The translations under genes and the position numbers were made by a program. DNA of 53,386 bases from Bryobacterales bacterium (GTDB lineage Bacteria > Acidobacteriota > Terriglobia > Bryobacterales > Bryobacteraceae): assembly GCA_025463005.1 (NCBI GenBank), contig JAOAPR010000177.1:1-53386 (forward strand), in the 5' to 3' direction. The notes below the pieces were generated by a model. The model had not been told where the DNA came from, searched no databases, and was given only the letters and a program-made list of their open reading frames with translations. This document shows, piece by piece, positions 9,579 through 17,372 of this stretch (positions within the stretch are counted from its first letter, which is position 1; each line of letters starts with the position of its first letter).

Positions 9579-10529
9579 TTAAGGGACCGTCGCTAGCTCG
9601 GCGGCCTTCATCCTCTCGGTGAGCCACTGGATCATGCGCGTTTTGTAGGAACTCAATTCCCACCAGCGCAGGCCGTGGCCGCCGCCTGGAACGGAATGCA
9701 ATTCGCAATCGGCTCCGGCCTTCTTCAGAGCCTCGCACATCTGCTCAGACTGCTCGAACGGCACCAGCCCATCCGCCGTTCCGTGGATCAGCAGAAAGGG
9801 CGGCGCTTCCTTCCGGACCCAGTTGATAGGTGAAAGATCGCGCAGGCCGGCCAGGAGTATCGCCTCAAATGGCGATCCTCTCACCGCTCGGCGAACCGAA
9901 TCCGGTATTCGTCTGGAGGTCTGCACCAATTTGGGGAGATCACTCGGGCCATAGAACGCGATTACCCCTTGCACCGTCTCTGCTACATCCGGAGTTCCCG
10001 GGCGCAAAGCGGCCATAGAGGCAAGCTGCGCGCCGGCTGACTCGCCGATCAGAGCAATCCGCTCGGGGTCAATGTGGAATTCGGCCGCATGCTCGCGCAC
10101 GTAAGCGATGGCGGTCCGGACGTCGGTTACCGCATCGGTCAACGTGGTTGCAGACGAAATCAGGTCGGGAATGGAGGGAGGATTGAGTACGTTTACCAAG
10201 CGGTAGCTGATGGAGAACCATGCAAAACCTGCTTCCGCCAAAGGCGCAAACAATGGCTCGACGCTGTGTCTTCGATCCCCGGTGACCCATGCGCCCCCAT
10301 GCACGATGATGGCCGCCGGAAATGGTCCGGAGCCGTCTGGAACATAGGCGTCCATTGCGAGGCTCACGCTTCCCGGATGACTATACTCAATGTTTTCGAA
10401 GGACTTACCGCTCGCAATCATTGCAAGACTGGCGAGCAGAGCGAAGGCACCAAAACCCACAACTAACTCGACGCAGTACAGGGAGCTCCGGGTACAGAGA
10501 TGGAACAAACTAGGTATTTGGCCAGTCAC
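9579..10529 (-). CDS. Secreted or anchored alpha/beta hydrolase (carboxylesterase/acetyl-esterase type)
   Basis: A 316-residue serine hydrolase. It shows the oxyanion motif HGGAW, the nucleophile elbow GESAG, an aspartate in HGTADGLVPF and the catalytic histidine in GGGHGLRWW. This pattern is that of hormone-sensitive-lipase-like and BD-FAE-type esterases acting on short acyl or sugar esters. Residues about 17-42 are strongly hydrophobic, so it is either exported or held in the membrane. The start is GTG 10529; no strong ribosome site is seen. It is transcribed against the oxidase operon and is divergent from the small protein at 10546, with only 16 nt between the two starts. Confidence 0.86.
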   Translation of the reverse strand: MTGQIPSLFHLCTRSSLYCVELVVGFGAFALLASLAMIASGKSFENIEYSHPGSVSLAMDAYVPDGSGPFPAAIIVHGGAWVTGDRRHSVEPLFAPLAEAGFAWFSISYRLVNVLNPPSIPDLISSATTLTDAVTDVRTAIAYVREHAAEFHIDPERIALIGESAGAQLASMAALRPGTPDVAETVQGVIAFYGPSDLPKLVQTSRRIPDSVRRAVRGSPFEAILLAGLRDLSPINWVRKEAPPFLLIHGTADGLVPFEQSEQMCEALKKAGADCELHSVPGGGHGLRWWELSSYKTRMIQWLTERMKAAELATVP

Positions 10530-10545
10530 GTGCTAACGTGTCCAC

Positions 10546-10800
10546 ATGACCAATAAATTGAGAATTCTGTTCCTCACCGTTTCGCTAGCCACGTTGGCTC
10601 TTGCACAACAGCAGCAAGGACCAAAGGATGATATCAAGGATGCCGGCAAGGAGGTCAAGAAGGCCGGAAGGGCGACCGGCAGAGCAGCAAAAAAGACCGG
10701 GAGCGCCACCAAGAAAGCAACCAAGAAGGCCGTGAATAAAACGGCCGATAAAGTCGAAGAGGGCGCCGGCAAGGTCAAGGACAAAACTCAGGACAAATAA
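10546..10800 (+). CDS. Small secreted Lys/Ala-rich protein, function unknown
   Basis: An 84-residue protein with a clear signal peptide (MTNKLRILFLTVSLATLALAQ, cleavage about residue 20). The mature part is made almost only of Lys, Ala, Gly, Asp and Thr, in near-repeats such as KKAGRATGRAAKKTG and KKATKKAVNKTADK. The composition resembles histone H1 tails and LEA-like stress proteins, and suggests an extended or helical basic peptide that could bind nucleic acid, polyanions or the cell surface. It contains no cysteine or catalytic motif. The gene is followed by a short GC-rich hairpin (CTGGC/GCCAG, 10806-10821) without a T-run. Coding status is likely from the signal peptide; function is open. 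Confidence 0.62.
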   Translation: MTNKLRILFLTVSLATLALAQQQQGPKDDIKDAGKEVKKAGRATGRAAKKTGSATKKATKKAVNKTADKVEEGAGKVKDKTQDK

Positions 10801-10864
10801 GGGACCTGGCCACCCAGCCAGACGTGCTTAGGAAACGGCTCCAGCGGGTTGTGGTCTAACTGCT

Positions 10865-11662
10865 GTGAGATATCGACTGGCTTTCGAAAAAAGGATGCGC
10901 TCGGATGGGCAGGAGTCCTCGATTGACCCCACTTCCAAGCTCGATGACGAGCTCGATGATGGGGTCGTTGCAGAGAAGGTATTTGTAGAACGACTCGAAC
11001 CACAAGCCCAGCACAGCCAGGAAGTGCTGGACGAAGATGACGCGTTTTTGGCGCTTGCCGGCACCGAAGTCTGGGAGTACGAAGTCGTCAATGACCGCAC
11101 TGATGAATTCGAGGATGCCATCCGAAACTCCCGGGTGGTATTCGAATATACGGTTGTTGACGAATCGGAGACGCCTGGAGACGAAGCGACCGCCGTCGTT
11201 CTCGATCGTGGCGATCCGTTTTTGACAGAGGATGCCGCCGCGGACACGCCCACAGCGGCAGGATCGGGCGTTCGCGCCACCCCCGACGATGGACCCGCCG
11301 GCCAACCAACCGGCGACCCCAGCGCGGGAGGCGCCCCCTTGCGACGCGGCCGCCTCGCCGATGATCAGTTGGAAGGAATCGGAGAACCGGGGAGCGGCGG
11401 ACTGGATGAACTCACCATCACGGATGCCGATGACCCGAGTCTTGGCCTCACCGGACCGGAGACTCCAGGACGTGATTGGGCCGCGAACACCGGCCCGGCG
11501 CGCACCAGTGTCCACGGCGCACAGACTCGCGACCTGACGGATCGTGGGAGCGCTCTCAAACCGATGGATAAGTCCCGGACCGATGAAGTCGCGAACACAC
11601 CCAAGAAAATCACCAAGTCAAACCGTCCTGCTGGCTCCCCACGCAAACGTAAAGCCGGGTAG
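10865..11662 (+). CDS. Hypothetical acidic, disordered-looking protein (coding strand uncertain)
   Basis: An open frame of 265 codons from GTG 10865. The product is rich in Asp, Glu, Gly, Pro and Ala, has no cysteine, few hydrophobic stretches and a basic tail (PRKRKAG), so it would be largely disordered. G is common at codon position 1, as in real genes. Against this, no ribosome site precedes the start, and the opposite strand holds a 219-codon frame (11515 down to 10856) with codons ending mostly in C and a hydrophobic C-terminal half. The two frames are in register, so one is a mirror of the other and I cannot decide from sequence alone. I recognise no family on either strand. Confidence 0.3.
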   Translation: MRYRLAFEKRMRSDGQESSIDPTSKLDDELDDGVVAEKVFVERLEPQAQHSQEVLDEDDAFLALAGTEVWEYEVVNDRTDEFEDAIRNSRVVFEYTVVDESETPGDEATAVVLDRGDPFLTEDAAADTPTAAGSGVRATPDDGPAGQPTGDPSAGGAPLRRGRLADDQLEGIGEPGSGGLDELTITDADDPSLGLTGPETPGRDWAANTGPARTSVHGAQTRDLTDRGSALKPMDKSRTDEVANTPKKITKSNRPAGSPRKRKAG

Positions 11663-11700
11663 GAAGCGAAGCGATTTCAGCCCCGCAAGGAAGTAAGGAC

Positions 11701-12726
11701 ATGGCCGATAAACCCAACCGACGAGAGATTTTGGAAACCGCCGGACTGGCCTTTCTCGCCATGCAGTCGGGATCGGCAGCCGGCGAGATGCCCTATCGCA
11801 CACTTGGGAAAACCGGGCAGATGGTGTCGTGCCTCGGGCTTGGCGGCTACCATATCGGAAAACCGAAGCTGTCCAGTTCAGAGGCGATTCGTCTGATCCG
11901 GCAGGCGCTCGATCGAGGCATGAACTTCATGGACAACTCCTGGGATTACAACCAGGGAGAGAGCGAAATCCGTATGGGCAATGCCCTTCGCGACGGCTAC
12001 CGTCAGAAGGCGTTCCTCATGACCAAGTTCGACGGCAGGACCAAGGAAAGCGCCTCCCAGCAGATCGATGAGTCGCTCAAGCGTCTTCAAACTGATCATC
12101 TCGACTTGCTTCAGTTTCACGAGAACATTCGGTTCGACGATCCTGACCGGTTTTTCGCGCCGGGTGGAGCGAATGAAGCGTTGGTTGCGGCGCAGAAGGC
12201 AGGAAAAACACGGTTCATCGGATTCACCGGTCACAAGGACCCGCACATCCACCTTTACATGCTGGAACTCGCCCGGAATCACGGGTTCAACTTCGATACG
12301 ATTCAAATGCCCATCAATGTGCTGGATGCTCAGTTCCGCAGCTTCGGCAAACTGGTTGTGCCCGAGGCCCAAAAGATGGGACTCGGCATCCTGGGCATGA
12401 AAAGCATGGGAGATACCGTGATTCTCAAAAGCAAGGCAGTTACCGCAGAGGAGTGCCTCCAGTACGCCCTCAGCCAGCCGACCTCCGTCGTGATCACCGG
12501 AATCGACAGCCAGCAGATCTTGGATCAGGCGTTTCGCATCGCCAGCGGATTCAAGCCTCTTACGCCCCAGCAGATCTCGGCGATTCTCAAGAAAACGGCA
12601 AGCGTCGCCAGCACCGGCGAGTACGAGCTCTTCAAGACCACGTCTCACTTCGATAGCACCGCTCAGCATCCGGAATGGCTCGGACCCGAAACCCCACGCG
12701 TTCAGCAATTGGGCAAAGACGCTTAG
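11701..12726 (+). CDS. Aldo/keto reductase, probably exported
   Basis: A 341-residue NADPH-dependent (beta/alpha)8-barrel oxidoreductase. The catalytic tetrad is visible as Asp in NFMDNSWDY, the following Tyr, Lys in LMTKFDGR and His in LLQFHEN. The N-terminus begins MADKPNRREILETAGLAFLAMQSGSAAGEMPYRTLG, of which NRREILETAGLAFLA resembles a Tat-type leader. Many acidobacterial aldo/keto reductases carry such a leader, so a periplasmic location is possible. A purine-rich AAGTAAGG precedes the ATG. It is the first of four collinear genes with sugar-related folds. The substrate cannot be read from the sequence; sugars or keto-acids are likely. Confidence 0.92.
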   Translation: MADKPNRREILETAGLAFLAMQSGSAAGEMPYRTLGKTGQMVSCLGLGGYHIGKPKLSSSEAIRLIRQALDRGMNFMDNSWDYNQGESEIRMGNALRDGYRQKAFLMTKFDGRTKESASQQIDESLKRLQTDHLDLLQFHENIRFDDPDRFFAPGGANEALVAAQKAGKTRFIGFTGHKDPHIHLYMLELARNHGFNFDTIQMPINVLDAQFRSFGKLVVPEAQKMGLGILGMKSMGDTVILKSKAVTAEECLQYALSQPTSVVITGIDSQQILDQAFRIASGFKPLTPQQISAILKKTASVASTGEYELFKTTSHFDSTAQHPEWLGPETPRVQQLGKDA

Positions 12727-12753
12727 ACTCCCCCAATTACTAAGGCAACCTAA

Positions 12754-13503
12754 TTGCTCGGTCCGAATGCAGGGACGAGAGTGATACATTCCTGGTCTGA
12801 GGTCGTAACGCCCGAACAGACAACAATATTTGAAACCATCTTCCGCGAGGCCGCCCGGAAAGGGATCAGCTTCGCGATCGGTGGATCGCTCGCCACTGCC
12901 TTGCACGCCGGGATCTCGCGTCCGACCAGAGATTTGGATCTCTACGTCAAGCCCGAGGACAAAGACCGGACGATCGCCCTGCTTCCCGACCTGGGCTTTT
13001 CCGACTATTATGATCAGCTCCCGTATGACCGCGGCTGGATCTACCGCGGTGTCTCCGGAGACATCATCGTGGACGTCATCTGGCAGATGGCGAACCGGCG
13101 CGCCGTAGTGGACGAATGCTGGATTTCCCGTGGTCCACTAATCGCATGCGGCGCGAAGCACGTACGGGTCCTCCCGATCGAGGAGTTGATCTGGACCAAG
13201 CTGTACGTGCTCCAAAAAGACCGTTGCGATTGGCCCGATATTTTGAACCTCCTGGAGTTTTCGTTTGATACGATCGATTGGCGCTACTTAGCCGGTCGGG
13301 TGGGGGAGGATCTGCCCGTCCTACAAGCTGTGCTGGACGTGTATTCGTGGTTACATCCCAACCTTGATGGGAGGCTTCCGGAATGGCTTCGGGGCCGGAA
13401 CGGGGCCGGACACGTCCCTGCTCCTGAGAACGTCACCCGTGAGCGAGCTGCCATCCTCGATTCCAGACCCTGGCTGATCGGGTCTATACAGGAGGAGAAA
13501 TAA
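12754..13503 (+). CDS. Nucleotidyltransferase-fold protein
   Basis: A 249-residue protein with the nucleotidyltransferase signature GGSLATALHAG followed by RPTRDLDLYV (DxD metal-binding aspartates near residues 68-70), as in the broad AbiEii/MNT-like superfamily. A third acidic position may be the Asp in DIIVDVIWQ. The C-terminal half is helical. It could transfer a nucleotide to a protein, RNA or small molecule, or be a solitary toxin-like enzyme; no antitoxin partner is adjacent. The start is TTG 12754 with AAGG 8 nt upstream, and the start lies in a CAATTA/TAATTG inverted repeat (12734-12756). GTG 12781 is an alternative. The next gene begins 3 nt after its stop. Confidence 0.75.
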   Translation: MLGPNAGTRVIHSWSEVVTPEQTTIFETIFREAARKGISFAIGGSLATALHAGISRPTRDLDLYVKPEDKDRTIALLPDLGFSDYYDQLPYDRGWIYRGVSGDIIVDVIWQMANRRAVVDECWISRGPLIACGAKHVRVLPIEELIWTKLYVLQKDRCDWPDILNLLEFSFDTIDWRYLAGRVGEDLPVLQAVLDVYSWLHPNLDGRLPEWLRGRNGAGHVPAPENVTRERAAILDSRPWLIGSIQEEK

Positions 13504-13506
13504 TTC

Positions 13507-14292
13507 GTGCTGATTGGCGCTATGAATCATCCCGCCTCCGAAGTGACGGCCGAGATCCGGTGGATAGCGGACATGGGCCTGGACTTCATCGACCTCACGC
13601 TGGAGCCTCCGGCAGCAAGAGCCTCCGGAATCGATGTTGAAGCCGTCAGGCGGGCCATCGCGGAGCATGGCCTTGAAGTGGTCGGCCATACCGCCTTTTA
13701 CCTCCCGATTGCGAGCGCGTTCGAATCTATTCGATGCGCGGCGGTGGCCGAACTGCGGACGTGTCTGGAAGTCTTTGCAGCCATTGGAGCTCGCTGGATG
13801 AACATACATCCGGATCACAACACGCCGCTGCAACCGCGCAGTTATTTCATTTCCAGGAACGTTCTCTCCATCAGCGAGTTGATTCCGGATGCCCGACGCC
13901 ACGGAATCGGTCTCATGATTGAGAACCTTCCCGGGGACTTCAATACGCCGGATCAGCTAGGCGATCTGATGGAGCCGTTACCGGAGCTCCGTCTGCACCT
14001 GGATATCGGCCACGCGAACCTGCTGGTCCCCTCCAACATGACTGAGGCGATCCTCGCGAGATACGGCCAGCGATTGCGCCATGTTCACCTCCACGATAAC
14101 AAGGGGGGAGGCGCCGATCTGCATCTCCCTTTAGGATCCGGCACCGTGGACCTGAAAAGCGCCGTTCGCGCGCTGAAGGCCTGCGGCTACGATGGAACCA
14201 TCACGCTGGAGGTGTTTACTCCCGATCGCGAGTACCTTCGCATTAGTCGGAACATACTTCGGAACGTATGGAACGAGACATCTCCAGGCTAG
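13507..14292 (+). CDS. Sugar phosphate isomerase/epimerase-like TIM barrel
   Basis: A 261-residue protein of the AP-endonuclease-2/xylose-isomerase-like superfamily. Expected metal ligands are seen at the ends of strands: Glu in MIENLPG, Asp and His in HLDIGHANL, His in HVHLHDN and Glu in ITLEVFTP. The family includes sugar and inositol epimerases, hydroxypyruvate isomerase-like enzymes and endonuclease IV; the lack of the full endonuclease IV metal set favours a sugar enzyme. The start is GTG 13507, 3 nt after the previous stop and preceded by AGGAGG, so the two genes are co-translated. Confidence 0.86.
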   Translation: MLIGAMNHPASEVTAEIRWIADMGLDFIDLTLEPPAARASGIDVEAVRRAIAEHGLEVVGHTAFYLPIASAFESIRCAAVAELRTCLEVFAAIGARWMNIHPDHNTPLQPRSYFISRNVLSISELIPDARRHGIGLMIENLPGDFNTPDQLGDLMEPLPELRLHLDIGHANLLVPSNMTEAILARYGQRLRHVHLHDNKGGGADLHLPLGSGTVDLKSAVRALKACGYDGTITLEVFTPDREYLRISRNILRNVWNETSPG

Positions 14293-14398
14293 GGTTGATT
14301 TCCGCCTGACATCAGGTCGATTGAAAGGCTAGTGTGACGAACGCCGTGATATTCTGCTCTCAGCAGCCCACAAGATATTCTCCCTAAGGAACTTCGCA

Positions 14399-16228
14399 GT
14401 GTCTTCCTCTGTGTCTACGCCGCCTCCAAACCCTCCCGTAGTGGAAACTCCACAAATCAATCCCGTGATCTCTGCCGCCGAGCTGATCCCTCGGCCGGAA
14501 TATCCGCGTCCCCAGTTTGTTCGCTCCGAATGGCTGAACTTGAATGGATACTGGGGCTTCCGGGTCGACGACCAAAACATCGGACTGGAGCAGAGATGGT
14601 TTAATGGGCCCGAGTTTCCGGGCCGCATCCTGGTGCCGTTCTCCATGGAATCGCCCCTGAGCGGAATCGGCGACCGCTCCTTCCATCCGTGCGTCTGGTA
14701 CCATCGCCATTTTCGCGTGCCGGAGCACTGGAGCGGCCAACGGATTCTGCTGAATTTCGGCGCGGTAGACTATCGCGCTACCGTTTGGGTGAACGGCGTG
14801 GTGGTTGCGTCGCACGAGGGCGGACATACGCCTTTCCATTGCGAAATCACCGGCGAGGTCAAGCAGGGTGAAAATACCCTGGTGGTTCGCGCCGAAGATC
14901 CTCCTGAAGACCGCTACATTCCTCGAGGAAAACAGCATTGGGAAGCCGAGGCGGTCGGCATTTTCTATGCCCGAACCACGGGGATCTGGCAGACTGTATG
15001 GCTCGAACCAGTTCCCACGCACTATCTGGAATCGGTTCGAATTACGCCTCGCATCGATGGCTCGGTTTCCTTCGCGGCGAAGGTCCGGCCTTCGGGAGAG
15101 TCCCTGTTCATCAACGTGACAGTGTTCCGCAACGGCCGGGCAGTAGCGAGCGGCATGGGGCTGGCAGACGGCCCGCGCGCGAGCGCCGGAATACAGATCG
15201 CCGAACCAAAGCTGTGGTCGCCCGACAGACCGAACCTGTACGACGTTCACATTGAGCTTCACGGACCGCACGGCCGGATCGACGCCGTGGACAGCTATTT
15301 CGGATTCCGTTCCATAGGCACACAGGACGGCAAGGTGCTTTTGAATGGCGATCCGATTTACTTGAAGACGGTTCTTGACCAGGGATACTGGCCGGAGTCG
15401 AATCTCACCCCGCCTTCCGACGAAGCGATCCAGTTCGATATTCTGCGGACCAAGGAAATGGGATTCAACGGTGTGCGCAAGCACCAGAAGGCCGAGGATC
15501 CGCGGTTTCTGTACTGGGCGGATAAGTTAGGTCTGATGGTTTCCGCCGAGATGGCCAATGCCTATCTGTTCAGCCCGCAGGCAGTGGCCCGGATGACACG
15601 GGAATGGATCGAAGTGGTCAATCGCGACTACAATCATCCCAGCATCGTAATTTGGGTGCCCGTGAACGAAAGCTGGGGCGTCCCGAATTTGCGCGAGGTC
15701 CAGCAGCAGGCCCACCTTAAAGCGCTTTATTACCTGACGAAGTCGCTCGACGACACCCGCCTTGTGATCGACAATGACGGCTGGGAGCACACCGACGCTA
15801 CCGACCTCTTCGCCATCCACGACTACACGCGGACCGGCGAGGAATTGTACAGGCGTTTCCAGGCCATCAGCCGCGACAGCGTCCCGCTGCCGCTGTACGG
15901 AAAGCTGTACCTGGCCCCCGGATCGCGTTACAACGGCACCCCGCTTTTCCTATCAGAGTTCGGCGGCATCGGCTATATTCCCGCCGAACAAGCGGCTACG
16001 ATGCCCGCCAATGCGTGGGGCTATTCGGGCGTGGAACCGACTGCGGAGGCGGCCCTTTCGCGGATCCGCGGGCTCTACGAAGCCATAGCGCGTATCCCCC
16101 AAATCGCGGGAATCTGTTATACGCAGCTCTACGATGTCGAACAGGAAGTGAACGGCCTGATGACGTACGACAGGCGGATGAAGTTCGACCCGAAGGCGAT
16201 CCGCGAGATCAATTCGCTTCTGATTTGA
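14399..16228 (+). CDS. Glycoside hydrolase family 2 enzyme
   Basis: A 609-residue retaining glycosidase with the usual three GH2 domains: an N-terminal jelly-roll sugar-binding domain (about 35-215, with NLNGYWGFRVDD and WVNGVVV), an immunoglobulin-like domain (about 215-310) and a TIM barrel. The catalytic acid/base is Glu in WVPVNESWG, and the nucleophile is Glu in FLSEFGGIGY. The family covers beta-galactosidase, beta-glucuronidase and beta-mannosidase; the specificity is not readable here. It has no signal peptide, so it is probably cytoplasmic. The start is GTG 14399 with AAGGAA upstream. Its last 20 nt overlap the end of glf on the opposite strand. Confidence 0.9.
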   Translation: MSSSVSTPPPNPPVVETPQINPVISAAELIPRPEYPRPQFVRSEWLNLNGYWGFRVDDQNIGLEQRWFNGPEFPGRILVPFSMESPLSGIGDRSFHPCVWYHRHFRVPEHWSGQRILLNFGAVDYRATVWVNGVVVASHEGGHTPFHCEITGEVKQGENTLVVRAEDPPEDRYIPRGKQHWEAEAVGIFYARTTGIWQTVWLEPVPTHYLESVRITPRIDGSVSFAAKVRPSGESLFINVTVFRNGRAVASGMGLADGPRASAGIQIAEPKLWSPDRPNLYDVHIELHGPHGRIDAVDSYFGFRSIGTQDGKVLLNGDPIYLKTVLDQGYWPESNLTPPSDEAIQFDILRTKEMGFNGVRKHQKAEDPRFLYWADKLGLMVSAEMANAYLFSPQAVARMTREWIEVVNRDYNHPSIVIWVPVNESWGVPNLREVQQQAHLKALYYLTKSLDDTRLVIDNDGWEHTDATDLFAIHDYTRTGEELYRRFQAISRDSVPLPLYGKLYLAPGSRYNGTPLFLSEFGGIGYIPAEQAATMPANAWGYSGVEPTAEAALSRIRGLYEAIARIPQIAGICYTQLYDVEQEVNGLMTYDRRMKFDPKAIREINSLLI

Positions 16229-17372
16229 CCGCCCCAGCGGTAGAACCGATTGGCGCCGGTTTCCGGATCATCTCCCCCCGCGTGGCTCCCGACAATTTGG
16301 AGCACAACGTGAGCGCCTGTCCGACAACCTGGTCCATGTTGTAGTACTTGTACGTCGCCAGCCTCCCCACGAAGTGCACGTTGGGTGTGGCCGCCCCGAG
16401 CGCCTCATACTGCTTGTAGAGAATTGCGTTTTCCGGTCTCGGCACCGGGTAATAAGGATCTCCTCCGTTGCAAGGGAATTCGTACACGATGCTGGTCTTG
16501 CGATGCGTCTGGCCGCTGAGGTGTTTGAACTCCGTCACCCGGGTATAGGGGTGCTCGTTGGGATAGTTGATCACCGCTACCGGCTGAAGGCGCTCCACGT
16601 CCAGCGTTTCGTGCTTGAACTGGAGTGAACGATACGGCAGATTTCCGAACCTGTAGTCGAAGAACTCATCGATCGGCCCCGTATACACCATCTCGCGAAA
16701 CTTCACGCATCGCGCCACATCGCGGTAACAGAGGCCGAGAGCCAGCGTGATGTTGGGATGATCCAGCATGTTCTCAAACATTCGCGTGAAACCGTGCAGC
16801 GGCATTGCTTGATACGTATCGGTGAAGTACCGGTCGTCGCGGTTTGTCCTCACGGGAATCCGCGCGGTCACCGATGCATCCAGCTCGGAAGGATCCAGTC
16901 CCCATTGTTTCCGCGTGTAACCGCGAAACATTTTCTCATAGAGATCGCGGCCCACGCGGCTCACCACGACGTCCTCCGCTGTGCGGATCACAGCGGGTTT
17001 TTCCGCAACCGACTCCAGATATGCTTCCAGATCCTGGACATCCAGATTGAGCCCGTAAATCGAATTGACGGTATCGAGATTAATCGGAATCGGAACAAGC
17101 TTGCCGTCGACTTTTGCCCGGACGCGGTGCTCGTATTGCCGCCACTCCGTAAATTTCGAGAGGTACTCGAAAACGTCCCTGGAGTTGGTGTGGAAGATAT
17201 GCGGCCCATACTTATGTACCAGGATCCCGCTCTGGTCGTAATGGTCATAAGCGTTGCCGCCTACGTGATCGCGGCGATCGACCAGCAGCACGGTCTTTCC
17301 AAAGTTGCGGGCCATTTGCGAAGCGACGACGGAGCCCGCGAATCCGGCGCCCACTACTATGTAATCAAACAT
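16209..17372 (-). CDS. glf: UDP-galactopyranose mutase
   Basis: A 387-residue flavoprotein converting UDP-galactopyranose to UDP-galactofuranose, the donor for galactofuranose in cell-surface polysaccharides. The N-terminal Rossmann motif VVGAGFAGSVVA binds FAD, followed by the family motif DRRDHVGGNAYD. Further signatures are HKYGPHIFHTN and RKQWGLDPSELDASVTARIPVR in its RKQWGLDP part, and NYPNEHPYTRVTEFKH with YPVP downstream. The length is typical. Its start overlaps the end of the GH1-glycosyltransferase gene by 8 nt, so it is the second gene of that operon and probably supplies substrate for the glycosyltransferase or partner enzymes. Confidence 0.95.
   Translation of the reverse strand: MFDYIVVGAGFAGSVVASQMARNFGKTVLLVDRRDHVGGNAYDHYDQSGILVHKYGPHIFHTNSRDVFEYLSKFTEWRQYEHRVRAKVDGKLVPIPINLDTVNSIYGLNLDVQDLEAYLESVAEKPAVIRTAEDVVVSRVGRDLYEKMFRGYTRKQWGLDPSELDASVTARIPVRTNRDDRYFTDTYQAMPLHGFTRMFENMLDHPNITLALGLCYRDVARCVKFREMVYTGPIDEFFDYRFGNLPYRSLQFKHETLDVERLQPVAVINYPNEHPYTRVTEFKHLSGQTHRKTSIVYEFPCNGGDPYYPVPRPENAILYKQYEALGAATPNVHFVGRLATYKYYNMDQVVGQALTLCSKLSGATRGEMIRKPAPIGSTAGAVKSEAN

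Noticed and set aside
12754-13503. Toxin-antitoxin pair (AbiEii-like toxin)
   Set aside because: The fold fits, but no small antitoxin-like gene is adjacent; both neighbours are sugar-related enzymes.
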